Assembly (NCBI RefSeq): GCF_025133575.1
Contig: NZ_CP104011.1
Coordinates: 3,073,483 to 3,137,482, forward strand
Reading direction: 5' to 3'
DNA: 64,000 bases
From: Pseudomonas sp. GCEP-101
Lineage (GTDB): Bacteria; Pseudomonadota; Gammaproteobacteria; Pseudomonadales; Pseudomonadaceae
Each line of letters starts with the position of its first letter. Position 1 is the stretch's first letter. Shown one piece after another: positions 55,373-63,522 of the stretch. The position numbers were made by a program, and so were the translations under genes. The notes under the pieces are model-generated. The model did not search any database and had not been told where the DNA came from. It saw only the letters and a list, made by a program, of their open reading frames with translations.

Positions 55373-57957
55373 GAGGCCTCCGGTGTGCAGGTGCCTTGCA
55401 GGCGGACCAGTACCTGGTCGAGCTTGGCGTCCTTGAGGTCGTAGGGCAGCAGGCAGGCGTCTTCCGGGCGCTCGCCCCACTGCACGCGCAGCCGGCCTTT
55501 CTCGCCTTCGGCGCGGGCGTAGACCTGGCCACCCTGGCCGACCATGCCGATGTTCACACCCTTGCCGTCGAACACGTCGGCGCCCAGCGGCAGCGGCTGG
55601 CCATCGGCGAGTTGCGCCTGGATCAGCAGCGGATGGCCGGTGAGGGTCTTGAACTCGACGCGCACGGCGGCGCCGGCGTAAGGGGCGATCTTGCGTTCGG
55701 TCTCCACCAGCTCGGCGTTCTCGTCGATGCCTTGCGGGTCGAGGCTGATGGGGTTGTAGCGGTAGGGCGAGAGCGACGGCACCACGGCATAGCCGTTGCC
55801 GTCCACCCGCGCGCCCTGGCCGCCGCGCACGCCGGCGCCGCTGGCGCCCTTGGCTTCCACCAGGGCGAAGGTGTCGCCGACATAGGGGCCCAGGGTCAGG
55901 CCGCCGCTGTGCAGCACGGCGGCGCCGCGCATGCCGGCGTTGACCTGGCGATAGCTGGAGCTTTCGGCATAGCCGGCATTGAGCGTGGCGACGGCGGTCT
56001 GCTTCTGCACGCTGCCGTTGAAGTCGGTGCCCTGGCCTTCGCTGTCGCGGCCGGCAGAGAGCGCGTAGCTCAGGCTGCGTTCTTCGCCCAGGGTGCCGTT
56101 GAGGCCGGTCTGGTAGGTACTGCCGCTGCTGTCGCCGGAGCGTCGCGAGGCCATGGCGCTGAGGTTCGGTGCGCGGCTGGTGGAGCCCAGTGGCATCGAC
56201 AGGCTCAGGGTCAGGGTGTTGTTGCGGTTGCTGCCGTGCTGCAGGTTGTACTGCGGCGGTTGCGACGGGTCGTAGTCGTCGTTGACGTCGCGGTACCAGG
56301 TGGTCTGCTGGCGCGAGTAGGCGAGGTTGTAGCTGAGCTGCCGCCAGGTGTTCGAGTAGCCGACCTGGAGCTGGGTATCGCGGCTCTTGCCGTCGTAGTA
56401 ATCGGCGGTGGAGCCGGACAGGTAGAGGTTGCCGTACTGCCCCAGGCCCTGGTTGACCAGCAGGGTGAACTGGTTGCGCTGCTTGTAGCTGCTCGAGTCC
56501 CAGCTGTCGCCGTGGTCGCTGGCGTCGCGGGCGGAGAGCGCATCGCCGAGGTCGCGGTAGCCCTCGGTGGAGTAACGGTAGCCGGCCAGGGTCAGGGTGG
56601 TCTGGGTCGGCTGGAAGGTCCGGCTGTAGTTCAGCCCGACGCGCCAGCCCTGCTTGCGCTGGTCGTTTTCCACGGTGGCGCTGGAGAAGGTGGTGTTCAC
56701 GCCGAAGGCGCCATAGGGCGTGGCCAGCACGCCACCGCCGAGCACGGCCAGGTAGTCCTCGGCGACGCGGGTGCCGAGGTTGGCGGTGAGGGCGTTGGTC
56801 AGGCCGCGCTGGTAGGTCAGGTCGCCGAACAGGTCGTTGCCGTCGCCATACTGGCGCGCTTGCCCGACCGTGGCGCTGTAGCGCGACAGGCCCGGGCGCA
56901 TGGACTCGGGGACGGCGGAGAAGGGCACGGAGAAGCGCGAGACGCTGCCATCGGCTTCGATCACCTGCACGTCCAGGTCGCCGTCGTAGGCGGTGCCGTA
57001 GAGGTCGTCGATGACGAAGGGGCCGGGCGCCACGGTGGCTTCGTGGATCTTCCGGCCGTTCTGGCTGATCACCACGCGCGCATTGGTGTTCGCGGTGCCA
57101 CGCACCTGGGGCGCGTACTGGCGCTGCGAGTCGGGCAGCATGCGGTCGTCGCTGGCCAGGCGCACGCCCCGGTAGCCCATGCTGCCGAACAGGTTGCCCT
57201 CGGTGTAGCTGTCGCCCAGGGTCAGTTCGCTGCGCAGGCCCGGCACCGCCCGCTGGGCGTAGGTGCGGATGCTGTTCCAGTCGCTGCGGGTGTCCCCCGC
57301 GTAGCTGGAATAGGTGTAGTTGGACTGGTGGCGCAGGCGCCACAGGCCGAGGTTGAGGCCGCCGTTCAGGCCCAGGTAGCCGTAGTCCGAATCGCCGCTG
57401 CCGGAGCCTTCGAAGCTCGAACGGTAGAGGTTGGCGTCGTAGTTGACGAAGCCCATGGTGCTGCCGGCATCCCACTCGTCCGGGCTGACATAGCCGCGCG
57501 GCTTGATGTCGAGCCGCGCCTGGGGCACCGAGAGGTTCAGGCGCAGGCGAGCGGTGTCGAGGTTCCAGGTCGAATCCGGCAGGCGCTCGGTGAGCCGGTG
57601 GCAGATGCCCTGGTCGTCCTTGCCGGCGTTCGGGTCGGGACGCGCCCCCAGGCTCTGGCGCAGGAAGCGTTCGCTGAAGCAGGGCTCGGCGCGCTCGCCG
57701 TACTGGCGCATCTCCACTTCGGCGCGGGTGGCGTACTGGCCGTTGAGATAGAGGTCGACATGGTAGGTGCCAGGGTCCACCTGGTCGGCGCGGTTGAAGC
57801 GCTCCAGGCTGCCGCCGGCCAGCCCCGAACCCATCAGCAGGCTGTCGTCGAAGCGGTAATCCGCTTCGCCCTGGGCCAGACCGGCGACCACCATGGCAAG
57901 GCCGCCGAGAGCGAACGGCAGCAATGCTCGGGGGGGGCGTTCAACGCGGCAGATCAT
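55369..57957 (-). CDS. Outer-membrane fimbrial usher (CupD3-like)
   Basis: This PapC/FimD-family pore secretes and assembles fimbrial subunits. It has 862 residues. A signal peptide (about 1-30) precedes the N-terminal domain (DPGTYHVDLYLNGQYATRAEVE; CFSERFLRQSLG). The 24-strand barrel with plug (GTANTNARVVISQNGRKIHE; GPFVIDDLY) follows, and the C-terminal domains end near LLPYDLKDAKLDQVLVRL. The start at 57957 overlaps the chaperone gene by 17 bp. A same-size open frame on the opposite strand is a shadow. Confidence 0.95.
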   Translation of the reverse strand: MICRVERPPRALLPFALGGLAMVVAGLAQGEADYRFDDSLLMGSGLAGGSLERFNRADQVDPGTYHVDLYLNGQYATRAEVEMRQYGERAEPCFSERFLRQSLGARPDPNAGKDDQGICHRLTERLPDSTWNLDTARLRLNLSVPQARLDIKPRGYVSPDEWDAGSTMGFVNYDANLYRSSFEGSGSGDSDYGYLGLNGGLNLGLWRLRHQSNYTYSSYAGDTRSDWNSIRTYAQRAVPGLRSELTLGDSYTEGNLFGSMGYRGVRLASDDRMLPDSQRQYAPQVRGTANTNARVVISQNGRKIHEATVAPGPFVIDDLYGTAYDGDLDVQVIEADGSVSRFSVPFSAVPESMRPGLSRYSATVGQARQYGDGNDLFGDLTYQRGLTNALTANLGTRVAEDYLAVLGGGVLATPYGAFGVNTTFSSATVENDQRKQGWRVGLNYSRTFQPTQTTLTLAGYRYSTEGYRDLGDALSARDASDHGDSWDSSSYKQRNQFTLLVNQGLGQYGNLYLSGSTADYYDGKSRDTQLQVGYSNTWRQLSYNLAYSRQQTTWYRDVNDDYDPSQPPQYNLQHGSNRNNTLTLSLSMPLGSTSRAPNLSAMASRRSGDSSGSTYQTGLNGTLGEERSLSYALSAGRDSEGQGTDFNGSVQKQTAVATLNAGYAESSSYRQVNAGMRGAAVLHSGGLTLGPYVGDTFALVEAKGASGAGVRGGQGARVDGNGYAVVPSLSPYRYNPISLDPQGIDENAELVETERKIAPYAGAAVRVEFKTLTGHPLLIQAQLADGQPLPLGADVFDGKGVNIGMVGQGGQVYARAEGEKGRLRVQWGERPEDACLLPYDLKDAKLDQVLVRLQGTCTPEAS

Positions 57958-58693
57958 GGCGAAGTTCCACTCTTGCGCCGTAGTCGTTGATCAGCAGGGC
58001 GGACAGCCGCGGCGTGCCGGCGGGGAGTGCCGAGGGCTTTTCCGCCTGCCAGAGGGCCTGGCCCAGGGGGGCGATCATGCCCGCCTGCAGCGTCCACTGG
58101 CGCTCGCCGACGCTGAGCGTCGCGCTGCCGAAGGAGGCGTGGTAACCGGTGGGGTTTTCCACCTTTACGCTCCAGGTGCTGCCGCTCTGTACCAGGGAGA
58201 AGCGCAGCTTCTCCGACAACTGCTCCGGGCTGCCGGCGATACCGGCCGGGCGATAGAACAGCTTCAGGCGATTGCGCAGCATCAGCAGCATCTGGTTCTG
58301 CTCGGCCTTGGCGGCGTTGCGTGGCGGGATCTGCAGCACGTTGAGGTGGAACAGCGACTCGCGGTCCTGGGGCAGGCCGGAACCGGTGTAGAGGATGCGC
58401 AGGGTCTGGCCGCTGCCGGGTGCCATGCGCGACACCGACGGGTTGACCACGAAGGGCGCCTTGGCGGTGTCCGGCGTGGAGGCGGGATCGTTGACGTCGA
58501 TCCAGGCCTGGATGACGTTGGCGAAGCCGTCCTTGTTGGTCAGTTGCACGGTCTTTTCCCGCGCATCGCCAGGGTAGATGACGCGGGTGCCGGTGATCAC
58601 CACGCTGGCCTGGGCCAACGGGGCGCTGAAGGCTGCCAGCAGGGCGAGCACGAGCGTCGCCGCGCGCAGAGGGCGCAGTGGAAGGGCATTCAT
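57941..58693 (-). CDS. Periplasmic fimbrial chaperone, first (CupD2-like)
   Basis: This PapD-type chaperone has 250 residues. It has a signal peptide (about 1-29). Arg37 in TGTRVIYPGD and Lys in RNRLKLFYRP match the subunit-anchoring pair of the family. MAPGSGQTLRILYTGSGLPQDRESLFHLNVLQIPP is the canonical beta-strand region. The start at 58693 (MNALPLRPLRAATL) has an AGGTGAA element upstream; the longer frame begins inside the subunit gene's stop region and lacks a signal. It lies about 100 bp after the subunit gene. Confidence 0.93.
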   Translation of the reverse strand: MNALPLRPLRAATLVLALLAAFSAPLAQASVVITGTRVIYPGDAREKTVQLTNKDGFANVIQAWIDVNDPASTPDTAKAPFVVNPSVSRMAPGSGQTLRILYTGSGLPQDRESLFHLNVLQIPPRNAAKAEQNQMLLMLRNRLKLFYRPAGIAGSPEQLSEKLRFSLVQSGSTWSVKVENPTGYHASFGSATLSVGERQWTLQAGMIAPLGQALWQAEKPSALPAGTPRLSALLINDYGARVELRHDLPR

Positions 58694-58791
58694 CCGGTTC
58701 ACCTGTCCTGCCGGGGCGCTCGAGGGGCTGTTCCCCTGGGCGACGCGGCGCAATGCGAAAAAGCGGCACCGGGGGGCGGTGCCGCGGGGTA

Positions 58792-59337
58792 TCACTCGTA
58801 GCGCAGGGTGTAGGTCACCGAGCCGAGTACCGGACCAGGCGTCACGGTGGTGGCTTCGGAGACGTACTGCACCGCGTAGTCGTAGCTGGCGCTGGTCTCA
58901 CCGTCGGCGAGGACGATGTCGCCGGCGGCCACGGCCGCGCCGCCCGCCAGGTTCACCGGGTTGCCGGCCGGGGCGTCGAGCAGTTGCAGGGCGACGCCGG
59001 TGGCGCCGCTGGCGGCGGTGTTGGTCAGGTTGCCCGAAGCAGTGGCGTTGGTGGCCTGGAACAGGGTGGTGAAGTGCTCGGCGGCCCCGCTGGGCGCGGC
59101 GCAACCGGTCAGTTGCAGGGTGAAGCTGGTTTCACCGGTGGTCTGGCCGACGGAGCCGTTCAGGGCACTGACCGGCACGCTGTCGAGGATGACGGTCGGG
59201 TCGGTGTTGCCATCGACCACGGCCGAACAGGTCTGGTCGGTCACTTCACCGCTGAAGTTGATGGTGTTGGCGGCGAAAGCAAAGCCCGGCACAGCGAAAG
59301 CGGCTGCGACAGCCAGGGCGGTTGCGTGAAGTTTCAT
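58792..59337 (-). CDS. Major fimbrial subunit (CupD1-like)
   Basis: This is the type 1-like fimbrial shaft subunit, 181 residues. It has a signal peptide (1-22 or 23). The N-terminal donor strand region is NTINFSGEVTDQTCSAVV. Cys37 and Cys79 should form the conserved disulfide. The C terminus SVTYTLRYE carries the penultimate aromatic beta-strand motif recognised by the chaperone. The ATG at 59337 has GGAG nine bases upstream. It is first in the minus-strand operon; the promoter must lie in 59338-59505. Confidence 0.94.
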   Translation of the reverse strand: MKLHATALAVAAAFAVPGFAFAANTINFSGEVTDQTCSAVVDGNTDPTVILDSVPVSALNGSVGQTTGETSFTLQLTGCAAPSGAAEHFTTLFQATNATASGNLTNTAASGATGVALQLLDAPAGNPVNLAGGAAVAAGDIVLADGETSASYDYAVQYVSEATTVTPGPVLGSVTYTLRYE

Positions 59338-59506
59338 TCTCTTGAGCTCCATGGTCACGGGGGGTTTTCCCACGGCCATCTTCGCCACACCGCGCCCTGA
59401 AGGCTCTGAGACGAATCTGAAAGGGCCGGCGTGCCACGGATGAGCGCGGCCCCGGGCCGCTGGCCAGGCATTCGCCCGCGCCTGCGGAAAAAAATTTTCA
59501 TCCCGC

Positions 59507-59533
59507 TGTCGATTCCCATCCGCGCGCTTCGAC
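59507..59533 (+). promoter_or_regulatory. Candidate ECF42 promoter TGTCGA-N17-CGAC
   Basis: A TGTCGA hexamer at 59507-59512 is followed after 17 bases by CGAC at 59530-59533, 39 bp before the DGPF gene start. This fits the -35 TGTCGA and -10 CGA/TC signature that I recall for ECF42 sigma factors. An ECF42-type sigma gene is at 62233. The assignment is an inference from motif, spacing and context. Confidence 0.65.
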
Positions 59534-59571
59534 TAGGACGTAACAGCAAGCGCACTGTGCGGGAGACGAGC

Positions 59572-59940
59572 ATGAAGTACCTCTGCCTGATCTATGTGGA
59601 TGAGCAGCGCCTGGCGAGCCTGTCCGATGCGCAGTACCGGCGGTTGATGGACGAGTGCTTCGCCAACGACGAGTACCAGCGCCGGGCCGGGCGCGTGTTG
59701 GCCTCCGAGGCGCTGGAAACGGTGGCAACGGCCACGACGCTGCGGCATGGCGCCGCCGGCCTGTCGATCACCGATGGGCCCTTCGCCGAGACCCGCGAGT
59801 ACCTGGGCGGCTTCGTGCTGATCGATGCCCGCGACCTCAACGAGGCACTGCAGATCGCCGAGCGGATCCCCAGTGGCCGTCTCGGCGCCGTGGAGGTCCG
59901 CCCGGTGCGCGACTGGGATCGATACTTCGCCGGGCGCTGA
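59572..59940 (+). CDS. DGPF/YCII-domain protein
   Basis: This 122-residue cytoplasmic protein has the YCII ferredoxin-like fold. The eponymous DGPF motif is at residues 68-71, in SITDGPFAETREYLGGFVLI. The catalytic role is unknown. Such proteins are the hallmark neighbours and targets of ECF42 sigma factors. The ATG at 59572 has GGGAG upstream and lies 39 bp from the promoter-like element. It is first in a same-strand series with the SRPBCC gene 39 bp downstream. Confidence 0.92.
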   Translation: MKYLCLIYVDEQRLASLSDAQYRRLMDECFANDEYQRRAGRVLASEALETVATATTLRHGAAGLSITDGPFAETREYLGGFVLIDARDLNEALQIAERIPSGRLGAVEVRPVRDWDRYFAGR

Positions 59941-59979
59941 GGCCCGGCGCCTTGAAGAAAGCAACGTCAGGAGAATGGA

Positions 59980-60510
59980 ATGCTCAAGTGGATAGCGGTG
60001 CTGGTGATAGTGGTCGTGGCGGTGGTGCTGGTGCTGGCGGCGAACCGGCCGGACACCTTTCGGGTGGAGCGCACGCTGCGCATCCAGGCGCCGCCGGAGA
60101 GAATCCAGGGCTATATCGAGGACTTCCACCGTTGGCCGCAATGGTCGCCCTTCGAGAAGCTCGACCCGCAGATGCAGCGCAGCTTTTCCGGCGCCGCGCA
60201 GGGCCCGGGCGCGGTATACGCCTGGGAAGGCAACGGCAAGGCAGGGGCAGGGCGCATGCAGATCCTCGAGAGCGACCCCGGTAGCCGCGTGACCATCGCC
60301 CTGGACTTCCTCAAGCCGTTCAGGGCCAGCAATACCGCCGAGTTCACCCTGGCGCCGCGTGACGGCGGCACCGACGTGACCTGGGCGATGTTCGGCCCGG
60401 TGCCCTTCGTGGCCAAGATCATGCACCTGTTCTTCGATGTGGACAGCATGGTCGGCAAGGACTTCGAAGCGGGCTTGGGCAACCTCAAGGCGCTGGCCGA
60501 GAAAGGCTGA
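59980..60510 (+). CDS. SRPBCC-family protein with N-terminal membrane anchor
   Basis: This 176-residue protein has one N-terminal helix (WIAVLVIVVVAVVLVLA, about 4-20). A START/Bet v1-like SRPBCC domain follows, recognisable by VERTLRIQAPPERIQGYIED, FHRWPQWSPFEKLDP and GTDVTWAMFGPVPFVAKIM. It probably binds a lipid or small hydrophobic ligand. AGGAGAATGG precedes the ATG at 59980. It belongs to the likely ECF42-dependent operon, being between the DGPF and DUF899 genes. Confidence 0.87.
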   Translation: MLKWIAVLVIVVVAVVLVLAANRPDTFRVERTLRIQAPPERIQGYIEDFHRWPQWSPFEKLDPQMQRSFSGAAQGPGAVYAWEGNGKAGAGRMQILESDPGSRVTIALDFLKPFRASNTAEFTLAPRDGGTDVTWAMFGPVPFVAKIMHLFFDVDSMVGKDFEAGLGNLKALAEKG

Positions 60511-60539
60511 CGCGACCCACGATGCGAAGGAGGTGAGCC

Positions 60540-60692
60540 ATGTGCCCCGTGTGCGTATCGACCCTGACGCTGGCGCTGACCAGCGTTCTTTCCGCCGGCG
60601 GCGTCAGTGCGTTCGCCGTCACCCGCCTGCGCGGCAAACGCCGCGCCCGGCCCCACCCGCAGGGGGAACGCCCCCAGGAGCGTGCGACATGA
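60540..60692 (+). CDS. 50-aa small membrane peptide between SRPBCC and DUF899 genes
   Basis: A 51-codon ORF begins at the ATG at 60540 with a near-perfect AAGGAGGTGA site upstream. Its stop overlaps the DUF899 start by four bases (ATGA). The product starts MCPVCVSTLTLALTSVLSAG, with two Cys in CPVC, a hydrophobic stretch of about 20 residues, then a basic Arg/Pro-rich tail. The strong ribosome site and exact coupling argue that it is translated. No function is known to me. Confidence 0.72.
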   Translation: MCPVCVSTLTLALTSVLSAGGVSAFAVTRLRGKRRARPHPQGERPQERAT

Positions 60693-61471
60693 CATTGGCC
60701 AACCAGGACTTCCCCCGCGTGGTTTCCCCGGCCGCCTGGCGGCAGGCGCGCCTTCGCCTGCTGGAGCAGGAAAAGGCCGCCACCCACGCTCGCGATTCGC
60801 TCAATGCCCAACGCCGCGAGCTGCCGGTGGTGCGCATCGACAAGGACTATCGCTTCGAAGGGCCGCACGGCCCGCTGCGCCTGCTCGACCTGTTCGAGGG
60901 GCGGCCGCAGCTGATCGTCTACCACTTCATGTTCCACCGCGACACCGGCCTGGGATGCGAAGGCTGCTCCTACCTGATCGACAACCTCGGCCGGCTGGAG
61001 CACCTGCACGCCCGCGGCACCACCTTCGCCATGGTCTCCCGCGCGCCGCTGGAGGAGATCGCGCCGTTTCGCGCGCGCATGGGCTGGCAGTTCCCCTGGT
61101 ACTCGTCGTTCGGCAGCGACTTCAACTACGACTTCCACGTCAGCATCGACGAGTCCGTCGCCCCGGTGGAATACAACTATCGTGACAAGGCGGAGCTCGA
61201 GCGACTCGGCCAGGGCTACCACGTGCGCGGCGAGCAGCCGGGCATGAGCGTGTTCCTGCGCGACGGCGAGCAGGTCTACCACAGCTACTCGACCTATGGC
61301 CGCGGGCTGGAGGCGCCGCTGTTCACCTACCACCTGCTCGACCTCACCCCGCTGGGGCGTGGCGAAGGCTGGGGCGGGATGCCCGACTACCAGGGCAAGG
61401 GCATGAACTGGACGCGCTTCCACGACGAATACGACGACGCCCCGCAGCCGCGCAGCTGCTGCGGTTCCTGA
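60689..61471 (+). CDS. DUF899 thioredoxin-like protein
   Basis: This 260-residue protein of the DUF899 family has a thioredoxin/peroxiredoxin-like fold. A CxxC pair is present (Cys90 and Cys93, in DTGLGCEGCSYLIDNL), with the conserved FPWYSSFGSDFNYDFHVS and EGWGGMPDYQGKGMNW segments. A Cys-Cys near the C terminus (RSCCGS) could be a second redox pair. The start at 60689 overlaps the stop of the 50-residue ORF. The longer frame from 60437 is a shadow over the SRPBCC gene. Redox activity is inferred, not shown. Confidence 0.88.
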   Translation: MTLANQDFPRVVSPAAWRQARLRLLEQEKAATHARDSLNAQRRELPVVRIDKDYRFEGPHGPLRLLDLFEGRPQLIVYHFMFHRDTGLGCEGCSYLIDNLGRLEHLHARGTTFAMVSRAPLEEIAPFRARMGWQFPWYSSFGSDFNYDFHVSIDESVAPVEYNYRDKAELERLGQGYHVRGEQPGMSVFLRDGEQVYHSYSTYGRGLEAPLFTYHLLDLTPLGRGEGWGGMPDYQGKGMNWTRFHDEYDDAPQPRSCCGS

Positions 61472-61493
61472 ACCTCGAACAGGAGCAAATCCC

Positions 61494-61931
61494 ATGACTG
61501 GCGACAAGAATGCAGACCACGGCGAGCTGCACGCCGTGCTGGAAAGCTGGCTGAACGCCGTGCGGGCCTCGGACGTCGAGGGCATCACCAGCCATTACAC
61601 CCGCGACATCCTCGCCTTCGACGCGGTGAAACAATTGCAGTTCAAGGGCGTCGAGGCCTACGCCAGCCATTGGCGCGACTGTACGCAGATGTGCCGGGAG
61701 CCAACCTTCGATATCCACCAGCTGAGCTTCGAAAGCGGCGGCGATACCGCGTTCGGGCATTACCTCGCCTACTGCGGCGGCACCGACGACAAGGGCCAGC
61801 ACAATGCTTCCTGGGCACGCGTGACGGTCGGCCTGCGCCGCGAGGCCGGGCGCTGGAAGATCGCCCACGAGCACTTCTCCATCCCCTTCGACCCGGCGAC
61901 GGGGCAGTTGCTGTTCGATGCCAAGCCGTAA
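61494..61931 (+). CDS. NTF2/SnoaL-like protein
   Basis: This 145-residue protein has the cone-shaped NTF2 fold of ketosteroid-isomerase-like and SgcJ/EcaC-type proteins. LHAVLESWLNAVRASDVEGI and HYTRDILAFDAVKQLQFKG form the helices and first strand, and WKIAHEHFSIPFDP the last strands. AGGAG precedes the ATG at 61494. It follows the DUF899 gene by 22 bp and is the last clear gene before the repeat and the sigma factor. The substrate, if any, is unknown. Confidence 0.85.
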   Translation: MTGDKNADHGELHAVLESWLNAVRASDVEGITSHYTRDILAFDAVKQLQFKGVEAYASHWRDCTQMCREPTFDIHQLSFESGGDTAFGHYLAYCGGTDDKGQHNASWARVTVGLRREAGRWKIAHEHFSIPFDPATGQLLFDAKP

Positions 61932-62232
61932 CCCGGTTGGCTTGCAGGAGTGCGCCATGCCCGCTCCTGCAAGAGCAAAGGCCCCTCACCCTAACCCTCT
62001 CCCGCAAGCGGAGAGGGGACCGTTCGGCGCAGGATGAAACCATGGCGTCAGCACAATCGGCCCCCTCTCCCTCTGGGAGAGGGCTGGGGTGAGGGCAACA
62101 CCCCGCTCGGCCTTCCCGCCCCAACGCAACCCCCCGCAACGATCGCCCGTCGCATCCGTCCGACCATTTCCCACCCTGAAGGGAATCCGTGCAGGATAGG
62201 CAGACCTTACCCCGCCAAGGACGTCCGGCCCC
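61932..62232. other. Spacer with composite repeat, upstream of the sigma gene
   Basis: The 301-bp gap holds the composite inverted-repeat element copy C (61984-62096), then about 135 bp leading to the sigma factor start. No TGTCGA promoter-like motif was found here, so the sigma gene may not be autoregulated from this spacer. Confidence 0.65.
61984..62096. repeat. Composite inverted-repeat element, copy C
   Basis: The terminal inverted repeats are clear in this copy: left CTCACCCTAACCCTCTCCC, right GGGAGAGGGCTGGGGTGAGG. The centre has CGTTCGGCGCAGGATGA and GTCAGC, shared with copies A and B. It resembles a small non-autonomous element about 113 bp long. Confidence 0.82.
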
Positions 62233-63486
62233 ATGCACGATTACGCTCCGCAGCCCCAGCGCGATGTGGTCGACGAGGTCTACCGCCGCGAATCGCGCCG
62301 GGTGCTGGCCACGCTGATCCGCCTGCTGGGCGATTTCGACCTGGCCGAGGAGGCGCTGCACGAAGCCTTCCTTGCCGCCGTGGATCAGTGGCGGCGCGAC
62401 GGCGTGCCGGCCAACCCGCGTGCGTGGCTGGTCTCCGCCGGACGCTTCAAGGCCATCGACGGGTTGCGTCGCCGCTCGCGCTTCGATGCCTCGCTCGCGC
62501 AGATCGCCGAACAACTGGAGATCGACGCGCAATCGGTGGAGGAGCTGGCCGACGAAAGCGTCGAGGACGACCGCCTGCGGCTGATCTTCACCTGCTGCCA
62601 CCCGGCGCTGCCGGCGGACTCGCAGGTGCCACTGACCCTGCGCGAAGTCTGCGACCTGAAGACCGAGGAAATCGCCCGCGCCTACCTCGCCACGCCGTCC
62701 ACCATCGCCCAGCGCATCGTCCGCGCCAAGGCGAAGATCCGCGACGCGAAGATCCCCTACCAGGTGCCGGAAGCCGCCGAGTTGCCCGAGCGCCTGGCCA
62801 GCGTGCTGCGGGTCATCTACCTGGTGTTCAACGAAGGTTATTCGGCGTCGGCCGGCGACTCGCTGACCCGCACCGACCTGTCCGCCGAGGCCATCCGCCT
62901 GGGCCGGCAACTCCTCGAGCTGTTGCCCGAGGCCGAGGTCATGGGCCTGCTGGCGCTGATGCTGCTGCACGAGTCGCGGCGCGAGGCGCGCACCGCCGAG
63001 GATGGCGAACTGGTGCTGCTGGAGAACCAGGACCGCTCGCGCTGGAACCGTGCCCTGATCGACGAGGGCCAGCAACTGATCAATGCCGCGCTGGCCACCC
63101 GGCGCGTCGGCCCGTACACACTGCAGGCGGCGATTTCCGCCGTGCACGCCGCTGCGCCCGACATGGCCGGCACCGACTGGGCGGAGATCGTCGGTCTCTA
63201 CGACCTGCTGCTGGCCATGCAGCCCTCGCCGGTGATCGCGCTCAACCGCGCCGTGGCCCTGGCCATGCGCGATGGCCCCGCAGCGGGGCTGGCGCAGGTG
63301 GACGCCATCCTTGCCGGCGGTGACCTGCAGGACTACCACCTGGCCCACGCCGCCCGCGCCGACTTCTGCCGGCGCCTGGAGCGCCGCGACGAGGCGCGGG
63401 AAGCTTATGCCCGCGCCCTGGCGCTGGCGAAGCTGGAGCCGGAGCGGCGCTTCCTGGAGCAGCGGCTGCGCGAACTGGAGCGCTGA
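62233..63486 (+). CDS. ECF42-type RNA polymerase sigma factor with TPR-like extension
   Basis: This 417-residue sigma factor redirects RNA polymerase to a small regulon. Sigma region 2 lies about 13-80 (RRVLATLIRLLGDFDLAEEAL; PRAWLVSAGRFKAIDGLRRR). Region 4 lies about 115-170 (LTLREVCDLKTEEIARAYL followed by TIAQRIVRAKAKIR). A 240-residue C-terminal extension starts near FNEGYSAS (199 onward), as in the ECF42 group, whose activity depends on the extension rather than an anti-sigma factor. No anti-sigma gene is adjacent. The DGPF gene family at 59572 is the expected target. The ATG at 62233 has only a weak ribosome site. Confidence 0.92.
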   Translation: MHDYAPQPQRDVVDEVYRRESRRVLATLIRLLGDFDLAEEALHEAFLAAVDQWRRDGVPANPRAWLVSAGRFKAIDGLRRRSRFDASLAQIAEQLEIDAQSVEELADESVEDDRLRLIFTCCHPALPADSQVPLTLREVCDLKTEEIARAYLATPSTIAQRIVRAKAKIRDAKIPYQVPEAAELPERLASVLRVIYLVFNEGYSASAGDSLTRTDLSAEAIRLGRQLLELLPEAEVMGLLALMLLHESRREARTAEDGELVLLENQDRSRWNRALIDEGQQLINAALATRRVGPYTLQAAISAVHAAAPDMAGTDWAEIVGLYDLLLAMQPSPVIALNRAVALAMRDGPAAGLAQVDAILAGGDLQDYHLAHAARADFCRRLERRDEAREAYARALALAKLEPERRFLEQRLRELER

Positions 63487-63522
63487 GTGGCCGCGGGACA
63501 TCCAGCGGCCAGGCGGTGTGCG

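Noticed and set aside
55396..57990. Plus-strand open frame of 864 codons opposite the usher gene
   Set aside because: It nearly mirrors the usher length, but the usher frame has a signal peptide and family motifs while this one is low-complexity Ala/Gly/Val/His.
43373..63500. Integrative element with integrase or tRNA attachment site
   Set aside because: The block looks accessory, but no integrase, transposase, tRNA fragment or direct-repeat pair flanking it could be seen, so I do not call a genomic island with borders.
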